Source: Craterostigma plantagineum
Lineage: Eukaryota > Streptophyta > Magnoliopsida > Lamiales > Linderniaceae
Direction of reading: 5' to 3'
Length of the DNA: 64,000 bases
Assembly: GCA_027422505.1 (NCBI GenBank)
Contig: JAPQWV010000012.1
Coordinates: 23,823,501-23,887,500 of the forward strand
Shown: piece after piece, positions 9,859 through 20,989 of the stretch
Layout: each line of letters starts with the position of its first letter
Numbering within the stretch: position 1 is the stretch's first letter
Program-made: the position numbers and the translations under genes
The notes under the pieces: generated by a model
The model's database searches: none
What the model saw: only the letters and a program-made list of their open reading frames with translations
Told to the model about the DNA's origin: nothing

Positions 9859-11459
9859 GGAGGTGTTTGTTTTTGGGTGATCCTCCAAAACATCACCGTG
9901 ATCCTTCCATTGCTTCATAATCACCGTGTTTGTTTAGCATAGTGATGAATCACCACCGTGATGGAGAATCACCGAGGTGATCAAAACGGGGCGATATTCC
10001 CACTTTTGGATCACCACCAAAAAGCAGGGTGATCCCCCATCACCGTGATGGGGTGATATTTTCAGTATTTCTTTGGACAAAATTATCTCTTATCTTTTAA
10101 CATTCATTCCTTATATACCCTTACAAATATTTTAAATTACATAATCAACATATTTAAATCTTAAAAAATTATATTTAATGCTTAAAAATAAAAGAATTAT
10201 TGAAGGACTATAGAAAATATGTATAATTAATAATTGGTTAATCTATTAAAGCTTAGAAAAATAAAATAATTATATTGAAGAATTATACAAAATACTTATA
10301 ATTAATAATTGGTTAAAAATCTATGTTTAAAGTCTGAAAAATATAATAATTCTATTGATGAATTATATAACATGTTTATAAGCTTAAATAATATTTTTCA
10401 AATATTAATTACTATCACGTTAAATATTACCTCAAATGAACATATTAAAATACTTTTACTACATAATATACATAAGGTTAAATATGACATATACACAACA
10501 TCACCCCAAACATGAGATTAAACAAACACAATATTCCAATATCACATTGATATGCAAAATGAAATATCATCCAAAACAAACACAGTGATGACATATCACC
10601 TTGATCCACATCACGGTGATGTGAGTATCATTTTGGGGTGATCCTCCAAAACATCACCGTAATCCTCCCATTGTTCCCTCATCACCGTGTTTGGTTATGA
10701 GGGGTGATGAGCCATCACCATGATGGAGGATCATCTAGGTGACCAGAATGGGGGTGATATTCTAATTTTTGGATCACCCCAAAAAAGTAGGGTGATCCTC
10801 CATCACCGTGATAGGGTGATATTTTCAATATTTATTTGTACAAAATTATCCCTTATATTTTAACATCATTCCTTATAAACCCTCGTTCCTATTATTAAAT
10901 TACATAAGTAATATATTTTAAATCTTAAAATATTTATATATAATGCTTAAAAATAAAAGAATTATGTTGAAGGATTATATAGTTATAAATAATAATTGAG
11001 TATCAATTAAAGCTTAACAAAACTAAAATAATTATATTGAAGAATTATATAAAATATTTCTAATTAATAACTCATTTAAAAATCAATGTTTAAAGCTTAA
11101 AAAATAAAATAATTCTATTGAAGAATTATATAACATACTTATAATTAATGCTTAAAAATAATATTTGACTTTCAAATATTAATAACTATCACGTAAAATA
11201 TTACCTCAAATGTATATATTAAAAAACTTTAATTACATATATACATAAGGTTAAATATGATATTTACACAACATCACCTCACACATCACTGCAATTCAAC
11301 AAACATAATATTCCAATATCACATTGATATACAAAATGAAATATCACCTCAAAACAAACACGATGATGATATATCACCTTGATCCAAATCACGGTGATAT
11401 CCACATCACGGTGATGTTAGTATCACCGTGATGTTGGATCACCGGAAACAAACACCCCC
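9859..11459. mobile_element. Tandem-dimer Harbinger-like MITE
   Basis: Outer inverted ends GGAGGTGTTTGTTT and AAACAAACACCCCC are flanked by TAA at 9856-9858 and 11460-11462, the 3-bp duplication of PIF/Harbinger elements. The interior is dense in ATCACCGTGAT/ATCACGGTGAT subterminal palindromes. The sequence repeats itself head to tail: the block starting GGGTGATCCTCCAAAACATC at about 9874 recurs at about 10634, and the AT-rich cores (10140-10500 and 10870-11270) match. It is therefore two about 800-bp units fused at one internal terminus. No transposase is present. Confidence 0.7.
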
Positions 11460-11769
11460 TAAGAAATTAATAAGATCCAAAAGGCTGTGTGAGCACCAAG
11501 AATAGATGCAGCTTTTACACACGGTTATGATAATATATAATTAAGATTTCCATTTCGTTTATTTCACTCAAACTTATTTAATTTATCGAAAGAAAAAGAA
11601 CTCGCATTATATTTAAGATACATTCCGCGCACGATTGGATAGGGATGTGTGAAGATAATTCATCGAAAGCATGGGGTTATTCTAATTAGAATGGAAAATT
11701 CACTCTTTGGGGGTTATTCTAATTAGAATAGGAAAGTAGAATAGGAAATGCGAATGGGTTATGCGAATA

Positions 11770-12205
11770 GCTACAGACCCACTTATAAAGTTGCTGGTGC
11801 TAGCGACAACTTCTACAGGATTTTTCAAATTACCCGCGGGGTTCATAGCGCGTGAGCAGCACGTGACCAGCTCACGTTATATATGTGACATAGCTGGTGT
11901 TCGCGGGTGAGAGTGAGAGCGATCGTGTAACTTTCTGTAGCTTGAGCTAGGTGAAAGTTGATAACACGAGTTCTGTAGATTGGTATGTGCTCTGTAATTC
12001 TCCGGAGATTCTCAGTAATAGGAAGTGATCCTTGGCCCGTGGATGTAGGCTACACATTGTAGCTGAACCACGTAAATTGTGTGCATTTCATTTTCTGTTT
12101 TTGCTGTGGTTTGATTCGATCGAGTTGCAATTCGTTAAGCGAATCATCTAATTGATAGAATTGTCAATTAAGAGGTTAATCTGAGCTAACATTCGCAACA
12201 GGATG
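11770..12205 (+). mobile_element. Probable copia LTR remnant
   Basis: Contains the block common near the 3' end of plant copia LTRs (GGCCCGTGGATGTAGG, then CTGAACCACGTAAATTGTGTG) and ends at ...TTCGCAACA near 12200. No matching TG start, partner LTR or target duplication was found, so only an LTR-derived fragment can be supported. Limits are approximate. Confidence 0.4.
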
Positions 12206-12320
12206 TGTGTTGTGACTTGTTTTAAATTCGTTTGGTAGCTCACTTACATTTTTACTTCACAGCCACATTGCAAATCCCATACCCTAACTTTCGTCTTTCA
12301 ACTTTATGCATCAATAAATT

Positions 12321-13005
12321 TGTTGAGAATCCCGCGCCTATAGATTCGCCTTTCGATAAGGTTTCAAGGGTTTAGTCTTTATCGGGTTGAAAGGCCAACG
12401 TGTATACAGAACAACTCGAAAAACAGAGAAAGAAAACACAGCGAAAACAGAGTCTTTTAACGTGGTTCGACCCGAATTGAGTCTACGTCCACGATCCGAA
12501 GATAAACTTTTTTATTCAATCGATCTCAGAGATTACAAGTTCTAAGCTTACTCTCTCACACTCTGGTACAAAGATCGAGCTAAAATGACCTATATATAGA
12601 TGATATAAGGTCTAGAAGGTTCTTACTCCGTTAACAATTCGGTTGTGAATATTCTGATGCAACCCACGGCCTGCTGCAACTCAAAATGGACCTCTCTGCC
12701 AGCCTCTCGCAGTCGGGCTCTTTTTTCGATCGCAGCTGAGCCCCACGGCCTCGTGCATACGTTGCCGCGGTCGTGGGGAAGTCGGGCTGATTTGAGCAGC
12801 TCACTGGCCAGCTCCCACGGCCACAGCCGTGGAGGTGGCCTTCCTTGCTGCCCAGAATAGCCCATGACCGCGGGGCCATGTGCTCATGGCCGTGGGTCAT
12901 CTTCCCGGCCACGTAACGTGCTCGTCTTTACTCCGATCGGTCGCTAACTTGTTCCGATAGATCCTTACACCGAAATAGAGAGTTTTGGGTCACTAAATCC
13001 CAACA
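12321..13005 (-). mobile_element. Solo copia LTR with 5-bp target duplication
   Basis: 685 bp bounded by TGTTGAGAATCC and AATCCCAACA, flanked by AAATT at 12316-12320 and 13006-13010. It contains ACGTGGTTCGACC, the reverse complement of the GGTCGAACCACGT block of copia LTRs, so the element is antisense. Architecture resembles the LTRs at 58153 and 60780 (GAAAACAGAG-rich stretch, ACGTGGTTCG, then TTTTTATTCAATC). There is no second LTR or internal domain, so it is a solo LTR left by LTR-LTR recombination. Confidence 0.8.
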
Positions 13006-13095
13006 AAATTAAATTTATTTGAGGGCCATATTTGCTTTATCATGTGGACGGCTATTAACTGCTAATTATAGTCAGATCGTAAGTAACCGTGTGTA

Positions 13096-13378
13096 TCTAT
13101 ACTTACTATTATATTAAAGGGTGAGAGATGGCTATTAACTGCTAATTGGCCTGCAAAATATTTACAATTTAACCTCTCTGTTTTTAATTTTATTAATTAA
13201 ATAATTATCACATTTAACCCCCCCCCCCCCCCCCCAATTTTAGTTATTATATTCCTAATCATTATTATTCTTATATATATATATATATATATATTTCATC
13301 TACTAAACATAGATTATAAATTTTAAAATTAAGATTAAAACAATTATATTTTAAGCACGCATAGAGTGTGCAGATAGA
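13096..13378 (+). mobile_element. Degenerate Helitron-like element
   Basis: Starts with A|TCTATACTTACTATTATATTAAA then GGTGAGAGATGG, like the 5' end of 19457-19687 (TCTATTTTATTAAGTGAGAG). The body matches 34930-35130 (TAAATAATTATCA.ATTTAACCC). The 3' end holds an imperfect GCACGC/GTGTGC hairpin and ATAG instead of CTAG. It contains an 18-base C run and a TA microsatellite. Family membership is likely, but the exact end is degraded. Confidence 0.5.
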
Positions 13379-13860
13379 ACTGTCAATGGACCGGGGCGGG
13401 GCGGGTCGGGCCTTCAAAACTGAAGCCTAGCCCGCCCCGCCAGCGGTCTGCGGGCATGGCGGGCCAGGCCCGCCCGCCTTGATATTTTTTTTTATTTAAA
13501 CTTTTTAATTAATTAAGAATTATTTATATAATTATGATATTTAAATATACACTAATTATATATCAATTAATAAATGCATCATTAATTATTTAAATATAAT
13601 ATTTAAAAATACATTAATTATGTATTAATTAATAGAAGCTTCATTAATTATAAATAAAATCATTAATTAATTCTTCTATTTAAATACTTATATATTTTAA
13701 TGTATAAAATAAATTAATTAAAATATATGACGGGCCGGCGCGCTGGGCAGCCCGCCCCGCCCTGGCTCGCCCGTGGCCCGCCTTCTAGCGGGCCTTAAAA
13801 ATCCCAGCCCATCCCGGCCCATACGCAGGGCGGGGCGGGCCGCAGGCCATTTTGACAGGT
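13379..13860. mobile_element. GC-rich-ended hAT-like MITE
   Basis: Imperfect inverted ends ACTGTCAATGG and CCATTTTGACAGGT. Both subterminal regions are packed with GGCGGGCC/GGCCCGCC repeats around an AT-rich core of about 230 bp. No coding capacity. A target duplication could not be fixed with confidence, so superfamily assignment is by resemblance. Confidence 0.55.
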
Positions 13861-14391
13861 ATATGTGCATAGTGGTGGGCTTTGGGCCGGTCCAACCCGG
13901 AACCGGCCCAAAACCGGCCCGCTAAACCGGCCCAAAACCGGAACCGGTAGAACCGGTTCCGGATCCGGTAACCGGCCCATTTAAACTGGGCTGGGCCGGT
14001 TAGCGGGCCGTGGAACCGCGGTTCCCCGGTTCCGGTTCCCGGATCCGGGTCCGCGGTTCCGGTTCCGAACCGGAACCGGAACCGGCCCAACAGCTATATA
14101 GCCGTTGGGCCAACGTCACTTTAATTTTTTTTTTTTTTTATTTTTGAACACTGGAAAATTACACTTTTTACCCCAAACGAAAAATCTATAAATACCACCT
14201 CATTTTAACCATTTTAACTCACAATTACATCCAAATATCTTCCAAACTCTCTCAAAAAGCTCTCAAAAAAATCATCCTATTAATATTTAATATTATTAAC
14301 ACTAATAATTATTTTATTTACACTACACTACTACACTACACACACTCACTTATTTTATTATTACCAATATTTGAATTATTATTTTGCACTA

Positions 14392-14634
14392 ATGGCGTCG
14401 TCATCGAGAAATCCTAACCCTCGTGACGAAGATGCTTTTATGATTTTAGGTCACGCCGACACATTTCGGGGAAATGCCGACACCGACGATGAGACCGATG
14501 CACCGGAAACGAATCCGACGGCGGCGACCGACGAGGGACCGAGCCAAGCTTCTACGGCGACGACAAGAAGGAAGCAACAACCGCGTAACCGTCGGAAGGA
14601 GGCGGCGGCGCAATGGGACTACTACGAAGATTGA
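14392..14634 (+). pseudogene. hAT transposase N-terminal fragment
   Basis: The frame from ATG 14392 (MASSSRNPNPRDED) is acidic and Thr/Pro-rich, then basic (RRKQQPRNRRKE). This is the usual low-complexity leader of plant hAT transposases before the BED zinc finger. The zinc finger itself is missing and the frame stops at 14632. The deletion joins it out of frame to the C-terminal domain. Confidence 0.55.
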
Positions 14635-14639
14635 AGGCG

Positions 14640-15044
14640 CAAAAGACGAAGACCAAAACGCGTGCATCGGGGTCGAACACGAATGAGATCCAGCTCTACC
14701 TGAGCCACAACTTCCATACTCCCGAAGACTTCGACGTTTTGGTCTGGTGGAAGTCGAACGCGACTCTTTATCCGACCCTCTCCGCCGTCGCTCGAGACGT
14801 TTTAGCCGTGCAAGCGTCTAGCGTCGCCTCCGAGTCCGCATTCTCTACCTCCGGGCGAATTATCGGCGACAGACGTGCGAGCCTTAACCCGACTTCCCTC
14901 GCAATGTTAACAATATTGAAGGATTGGTATTTGGCCGAATCGAAGAACCGACGGGAGAACGCCATCGACGAGTTCCGTTCTTCCAGTTCGGACGAAGACG
15001 AAGAGGCCTCTAACATAGTTTTAATTAATAGTCAAGTCGAATAA
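14640..15044 (+). pseudogene. hAT transposase C-terminal dimerisation domain
   Basis: Encodes YLSHNFHTPEDFDVLVWWK, then YPTLSAVARDVLAVQASSVA, SESAFSTSGRIIGDRR and LTILKDWYL: the classic hAT family dimerisation region (hATC), with W-W, P-LS..ARD.L..Q.S.V.SE..FS..GR intact. An acidic tail ends at 15044. It lacks the catalytic RNaseH-like core, so it is not a working transposase. The paralogous fragment at 36925-37218 lacks the LSAVARDVLAV segment. Confidence 0.85.
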
Positions 15045-15271
15045 ATTGTATTTTTTATTTCGAATATTTTTTCATTTTTTGTATTTTGTAACTTGTAACT
15101 TTTAGATTTATTTTTCTTTCTTTTATGTTTTTAATTGTATTTTTTAGGTAGTTTTTTTTTTATTTTTTTGTATTTTTCTTATCTTTTTTTTGTTTTTTTG
15201 GAATAAAATTTTTGGATATTTTCTAAAGAATTTTTTCATAGCAAAAAAAAAAAAAAAAAAATATTAAACGG

Positions 15272-15556
15272 GCCAACTCAGTCTTGTTTTTAGAAAAAGA
15301 AAAAATAATATCAAAATAACTGAAATATAGTTGGTGAATATATAAGCCATCAAATCATAAATTGTTTTGGGATAGCCAATCGAAATAGTGGACCTTTTAA
15401 CTAGTGGAGGGTCGTATTGCTTACTACATAAATAAATCGACTAAAATTGACGTGTTTATAAATTACGAGGTCATCGCAATAAATAATGCATTTAGTCACT
15501 CAAGTAAATATAACTTGGAAATTAAATCAACTCTATATGAAAGATGGCCATGCCCC
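15272..15556 (+). repeat. Dispersed repeat, unoccupied copy
   Basis: 285 bp whose reverse complement occurs at 36244-36390 plus 42174-42319, where a 5.8-kb hAT element splits it. Here the target octamer GTGGAGGG (15404-15411) is present once, so this is an empty-site paralogue. No coding content. Its own termini (GGCC.. / ..GGCC) do not identify a superfamily. Confidence 0.8.
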
Positions 15557-16199
15557 GCCGCGGGTGGTGAACCGGATCGAAGAATGACCGTGGATCAAAT
15601 TGAGCTTCAAAATAGAAAGAGTACAGCACCCTAACTTAGGGCGGTGACTCCACGAGCTTCAAAAGAAGGAAAAGGGTCGTCACGGGCATATCTTTTGCAG
15701 CAACCTCTGCACAAAACAATTAAAACTTGTCCGTCCCCGTTAGATATTGTCGAGCAAGAAAGACCTGGAACAAATGCATCAAGTTTCAATCCAAGAACAT
15801 GCAAGCATGTAGTTAGTGTATCCAAACAAATTGCAATAAATAAGTTGCAAAAATACAACCGACGATAATCCCGTCACACAATACTGTTTTTTTTTTTTTT
15901 TGGCCCTCTGAAAAACTGCAGCTGCCATTGGAATCGCAAACCCCAACGCACATGAAATAAGGCCCTCTACTTTAATTATACACGTCAAGGAATCACGATC
16001 AAATTAACAATAGGATATTTCAGAAAGCACACTAATTAAACAAGTTTCCTACTCCTTCTACCGCCAAAAGTCAATCAATAGAAATCAAAATCAACACACA
16101 CACACACAAAAACATAGACATAAACCACATATATAGATAGATATATGCATGAAAGAGTACCGGAATGGAAAAGGTCACGGTCTTTTATCATTTAACCGT
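15557..16199. other. Unassigned intergenic DNA
   Basis: No gene recognised. Open frames of about 75 codons occur on both strands over 15631-15868 and look somewhat protein-like, but neither has family motifs I can name. Short T, CA and ATAG repeats are present near 15885, 16096 and 16130. Confidence 0.4.
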
Positions 16200-17187
16200 T
16201 CATGGAATGAAGGAGAGAAACTTGGTATAGAAAATGAATCTGGACTGGCGGCCGGCAACAAATTCAAACCTCTTCTCCAAAGTCATTCCCGACATCTCAT
16301 CTGCCTCAAGATGATTATTTTCAGAATCTAAGTCCCACACATCAATAATTAGATGGGGCTGCATGGATGCTATGTCAACACAACTGCGTGCCACACAGAA
16401 ACGATTGGATGACAGCCAACTAAGCCCCCTTCCAATCCTCGGGCCGATCTATATCCAACTCGAAACTTCCTACCGAAGTGGTGATGAGCAGCCGCTGGCG
16501 CTTACTCCCGACGAAAGCGTACGACACAACAGAAACATAATCAGGGGAATACGAAAACACGCCACCATCAGCATTGTGATCCCATGAACGAGGAAGCAAT
16601 GAATGTAAATCAGGGAGCACCTCCCACTTTCCTTGACAAAACAATTCAAAGTTTCCCTTGGGGCGGAGAAGAAAAAGGAAAGTGCTGAAGACTAACATTT
16701 TCTGTCCATCGGGTGTTTGACATCCTTGGGGCCAATATTTGGGATGATACATAGGAGGGGCATTGCCTAACATATCAACATTCAATGTTATAACCTCTTC
16801 TGGCGGAGGCGAGGATGGAAGAATTGGTATTGAAGACAGGTCATAGGAGAACACGCCATTTCTTTTGTTCCCAAACAAGTACAGAGTTGAGCCTAGTACA
16901 CAAAACCCATCGACGCCTAAAGAACAGCTATCGAAACACAGATTAGGATTCCGATTCATACAGGTTTCGCTGCTGCTGGAATCTAAATCGATTAAAAATA
17001 AGCAATGATCCGTGTTGCACCCATTTAAACCATAATAAAACTCACAACCTAAATCCTCCGCAGGCGCGCAATAGCAAACGATACAGATTTTACCTAAAAC
17101 AAGCGAAGTCGACATCCGAGGTATCTTAGACGGCCGATCAGTTGATGATTCCGTCAGAGGCGGAGGAGATTTTTGCTTCGTGGCCAT
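16200..17187 (-). pseudogene. Beta-propeller (kelch/F-box-associated-like) gene, frameshifted
   Basis: Intronless. The first frame from ATG 17187 gives 255 residues: a charged N terminus without a recognisable F-box, then blade-like repeats (FCVLGSTLYLFGNKRNGVFS, MLVFSTFLFLLRPKGNFELF). It stops at TAG 16420. Directly after, another frame continues as SWLSSNRFCVARS and ...LIIDVWDLDSE to a stop at 16200. The two frames are joined by removing one G from the five-G run at about 16428. So the product is either truncated or the run was misread. The beta-propeller assignment is by style of sequence only; the family is not firmly recognised. Confidence 0.5.
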
Positions 17188-17929
17188 CGCGGACAGATGA
17201 GAGTGCTCTATGTGGCTTCGGAGGGTTAATTTGGTTCGTGATAATTTTCACAGAACATGTTACACACACAGTATAGGAAAGGAAAGGGGACGAGATTATA
17301 GGCTTGCGTTCAGTTCTTACTTGTAAGGCCTCATAATTTACATTTATACATGACCGTCCATGTTCAGTTTGTTAGATAAATAAAGTCTAATGCCGCTATA
17401 ATAACAAGCCCATTTCTATTGTCTTATGTATATTAGTTAATTTAATATCACGTATTTTAGTCCAGCTAAAAATATCCAGCCTATACTAATTGTCAAATTG
17501 ACAAAATTACCCTTGTAATCCCTAAATAACATTCGTGCGACAAGAGGACGAGTTTTTTGTTAAAATCAGAGGAGCCGAGTTGGGTTTCGATCGAGCTGAA
17601 GGTATGTTAGCATATTCTGCAACGATTTCGTCCATTTCAACGAATCTCATCTGTAAAATTGCGCTACAGCAGGTGCTTATTGCAGTTGTGCATCCGACCG
17701 CTGGCATCCATTTCAGTAAGAACCTTCTCATAAACTGTCTTCGTTGCTAGATCTGAGGATTTTTTCACTGTGTTGAGGATTTAGTGATGCACTGTCCTCG
17801 TTATATTTTAGATGATTATTCTGCATTTGAGTTTCTTTTCTGAGTCGAGATAGGCATATCAGTGCTTGCCGTTTTTCTGCTCTGAGCCGAGATGGGCATG
17901 ACGTTGAATTTTCATTTCATGTTGAGTGC
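17188..17929. other. Unassigned intergenic DNA
   Basis: Promoter side of the beta-propeller gene (minus strand) and upstream flank of a Harbinger fragment. Short near-repeats occur (TGAGTCGAGATAGGCAT / TGAGCCGAGATGGGCAT at about 17840-17900). No gene seen. Confidence 0.4.
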
Positions 17930-17997
17930 TTGACGTTTTTCTGCAGCGTTACTATTTGTTACTATTTGTTAAATTTCCGTATTCGTTTCAGACGCAT

Positions 17998-18420
17998 CAT
18001 GGATAATATGATGACATGGGAAGTGAAAATGTTTGTTATTTTACAAACATTCGTTCAGCAAAATACACTCATATTGCTCCTACTATCCATCTACCTAAGG
18101 CGTTTGCAGAATAGACATCTTCGAAAGCGAAAACGAACTCCAACTAAATACAATCTCATCGAGAAAATACCGAAACAGATGGATCATCTTAGGGAATTAG
18201 TGTCAATTTCCGACGTAACATGCCAAAATCATTTGCGAATGAACCGCAAAACTTTTGCTACGCTCGTGTCTCTTTTAGAAAATGTTAGCGGTCTTAGGAA
18301 TTCTAAATTTACCTCAGCGAAGGAAAAAGTGGCCATGTGTTTTATTATCATTTCTCACAATACGAAAAATCGGATAGTTCAGAACAGAATAGATAGCGTG
18401 ATTTTAGTACTCACATCAGA
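17998..18420 (+). pseudogene. PIF/Harbinger transposase N-terminal fragment
   Basis: From MDNMMTWEVK the frame reaches VSISDVTCQNHLRMNRKTFA, TLVSLLENVSGLRNSK and VAMCFIIISHNTKNRIVQNR. This is the HARBI1-like N-terminal helical region of plant Harbinger transposases and their domesticated relatives. The DDE nuclease domain is absent; the frame then runs into non-homologous sequence and a palindromic element. Remnant only. Confidence 0.7.
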
Positions 18421-18589
18421 ACAGAATATTTTTTGCTTGCTCTTATTTGAATTAGTGACGCAAGTTTTATGCAAGGCCAGGAAACATTTTCCAACAAATG
18501 AGTGTTTTATTCCTTTCCCTCTTATCTTGATGAGGCCTCTAGTTCATTCAAATTTTTTATCAAAGGAATTCAAACGGGTCTAGCTTGTA

Positions 18590-18948
18590 CGGACCAGATT
18601 TTCTGTCCCACTTTTTTGTGCCACTTTTCAAAAAAATCATTCAAAATTGATCAGGTTAGTGTTAAAACACCCGTAAATGACATTATGTCATAAATACAAT
18701 TATACCAAATGCTAAAACACAAAAAATAATTATATAACACCCATAATTATGATAGAGAAAAATATATGATAAGTACGATAGAAAAATGTACATTACATTT
18801 TTTTTGTATTTTAGCATTTGGTATAATAATATTTATGTTACAATATCATTTACGGGTGTTTTAACACTAATTGGATCAATTTTGAGTGATTTTTTTGAAA
18901 AGTGGCATAAAAAGTGGCACAAAAAAGTGGGACAGAAAATCTGGTCCC
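18590..18948. mobile_element. Foldback MITE with long inverted arms
   Basis: Arms of about 150 bp (GGACCAGATTTTCTGTCCCAC ... GTGGGACAGAAAATCTGGTCC) are nearly perfect inverted repeats around a short AT-rich centre. Flanks share GCTTGTA (18583-18589 and 18949-18955), a 7-bp direct repeat. Size and structure fit a short foldback element; superfamily is unclear because a 7-bp match could be a decayed 8- or 9-bp duplication. Confidence 0.7.
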
Positions 18949-19039
18949 GCTTGTAGCTTGCACCAACTTAGTCTGTTCATGTCACCAGACAAAGTCTTCT
19001 TTTTCAATTAACGAATTATAATTCATATTAAATATTTAT

Positions 19040-19445
19040 CAAATCAATTGAATAGTATTATTTGTGAATCCACAGAAAAATATCCATCTATATAGTAACT
19101 TTCCAAGTCAGTACCAATGTCAGAAATTTTTTTTATATAAGTACCGCTTGACTGTGTGTACAGTTTTTCCAGTCTTGACGTACGTTTTATACGTGTATTA
19201 CGTACCACGCGCGCTTATGTTGTACATATATCGTTTATATATGCCGTCTTAATGTGTTTTATGATGTACTATACCACAATACTTGTCTATACGGTATCTA
19301 AGTGTGTTATATGACGTACCTTGCGGCGGGACGGGTACCAATGTGCCAAAACTTTATTCTAATAGTTACCTACATATAAAAGAAACTCTGATAGGGTACT
19401 GACTACTGACCTGCAACGTTTTACATAATTGGGTACTTTTCTGTA
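19040..19445. repeat. GTACC-rich dispersed repeat, copy 1
   Basis: Shares vocabulary and order with 56850-57230 in inverse orientation: repeated GTACC/GGTAC, TACGTACCACGCGC, ATATGACGTACC, TTGGGTACTTTTCTGTAAATTAC. Non-coding. The copy at 56850 has imperfect inverted ends, so this is probably an older copy of the same MITE-like family. Confidence 0.45.
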
Positions 19446-19456
19446 AATTACCATTA

Positions 19457-19687
19457 TCTATTTTATTAAGTGAGAGAGGCTTAGAGTAACTACCTTTGTG
19501 TGTCAAGAATAATTACAGATTTACCCATGATATTGATAAGTATTTCAATTATCCTCAAATCAATTTTCTTATACCTAATAAAAGTAATAAAATTAAATTT
19601 ATAATTTAATTTTATAATAAATTAAAATATAAAATAATGTATTTATATTTAAATATTGCACATGCATTGAATGTGCTTATGTACTAG
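19457..19687 (+). mobile_element. Short non-autonomous Helitron
   Basis: Begins A|TC (TCTATTTTATTAAGTGAGAGAG) and ends with a GCACAT...ATGTGC hairpin, a 7-base spacer and CTAG|T. That is the Helitron pattern: 5' TC, 3' hairpin followed by CTRR, insertion between A and T, no target duplication. 231 bp, non-coding. Confidence 0.65.
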
Positions 19688-20050
19688 TTTATATTAAAGA
19701 GCACCCAGGAACTATGCTAAAATACTTATAATAAGGATGATTTTCGTTGTATCCTGAAAACTATTGTCGCTGGTCTCACAGAAGATAATTACTCTTTTAT
19801 TAACACTCTGACACTGATAAAAAATTAAATTGGATTGGAATTTAGTCCGTCAATTTATTTTACTTAACATAATCTATGAATAGTAAATTCCAAAGGCAGC
19901 CGTCACTAGGTATTGTTTCAAACGAAACCATCCAGCTTAATGATAAATTAATAAATAAAATATAAATATTTACCATAAGTATGAATTCTTTAAAGTAGTT
20001 TAACTTCAACGCTTTATTGAGCACATACATCAAATGTGCTGACCTACTAG
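19688..20050 (+). mobile_element. Second Helitron 3' terminus
   Basis: Ends with AGCACAT...ATGTGCT, GACCTA and CTAG|T at 20047-20050, the same 3' signature as the preceding element. A clear 5' TC end was not found. It may be truncated by or fused to the element at 19457-19687. Confidence 0.5.
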
Positions 20051-20985
20051 TATTATCTTAATATAAGGGACGATTATGTTTCATGACCTTGGCAATTTTA
20101 AAATAAGTGATCAGGCCCTTGTCAGACTTTTATTTAGTTTTAAGGACCTTCTTTTTGAAAAATTTAAAGGTAAAGACCCAAACTATGCTTTGACTTAAAT
20201 ACCCTTAATAAACCGTTCAGTAAAGTGGTATTCGACGGCAGTTGTATGTTACAGATATACGACGCTTGTTACAGTAAAATTTATAAGCGTTACTTTAAAA
20301 TGATAATGTGCTACTTATCGATAGTAAAATGTTTTTAACAGATATATATTTAGTTCTCCGGCTAATCGAAATCCATGTTCACAATGAATCGAGCACAATC
20401 GACTGCCCCATCAACCAATCAATTTCGACGTGTCACGTAGGTTTTATTCTAGTATTGATGAAGAACGATGTAAGAATTGTACTGAATTTTTATATTGGTT
20501 CGAATTTGAGAAAAATCTGGCCAAATCGAACTAGATTTTGGCAGCAATTGCAGCCAATCTTTGTGTATTCGAGATACCCATAGTTTGGGCGTTTCATAGG
20601 CTCGATGAATTTTGAAACAATCGTTACCTCATCACTTCTATAATGTACGTTGTGTGAAGCAGGTCGTATCGCAGCCATTGATTTATCGGGAACACATGTT
20701 ACTATTTCATGCATTATTGTCACTATGATTCGTCTTAACGTTATAAAACTATACAGAAACGTTTTTTTATTTCTCACATATTATATTTTTATCTCATTAA
20801 TTGGTATCGTACGACTTTATTTTGTTTCTCGGAAGTATATATTTGGTATTTTTTGTCCAACATATGGTAATAAGAACAAAGTGGGTCATGATACAAGGGA
20901 TAACTCATAATCGTCTTCTTCGTCGATTAATTGGTATATTATGACCTAATTTTGATTTCCGTAAGTAGTGATGGGGTATTTTGTT
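20051..20985. other. Unassigned repetitive intergenic DNA
   Basis: AT-rich with scattered GTTAC and AATCG words that recur through 21500 and 23280-23440. No gene or element boundary could be set. Confidence 0.4.
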
Positions 20986-20989
20986 TAAT

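Larger units (their letters stand above)
13868..15262 (+). mobile_element. Internally deleted hAT transposon
   Basis: The 5' part has dense ACCGGTTCCGG/CCGGAACCGG subterminal repeats (13880-14090), also seen at both ends of the hAT composite at 36391-42173. It is followed by a 5' leader, two transposase-derived coding pieces and an AT-rich 3' region ending in about 20 A residues. A right end with ACCGG repeats is absent; the sequence abuts another repeat at 15272. The central catalytic part of the transposase has been lost. Confidence 0.65.

Noticed and set aside
9859..11459. CRISPR-like array because of many short TCACCGTGAT repeats
   Set aside because: Repeats are irregularly spaced palindromes confined to ends of a TAA-flanked MITE; the window is eukaryotic.
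12623..12912. Arg/Gly-rich 80-93-codon frames
   Set aside because: They lie inside the solo LTR with defined ends and target duplication; GC-rich LTR DNA opens several frames by chance.
15631..15868. Possible exon (75 codons on either strand)
   Set aside because: Both strands look equally protein-like, no splice context or known motif supports one of them.
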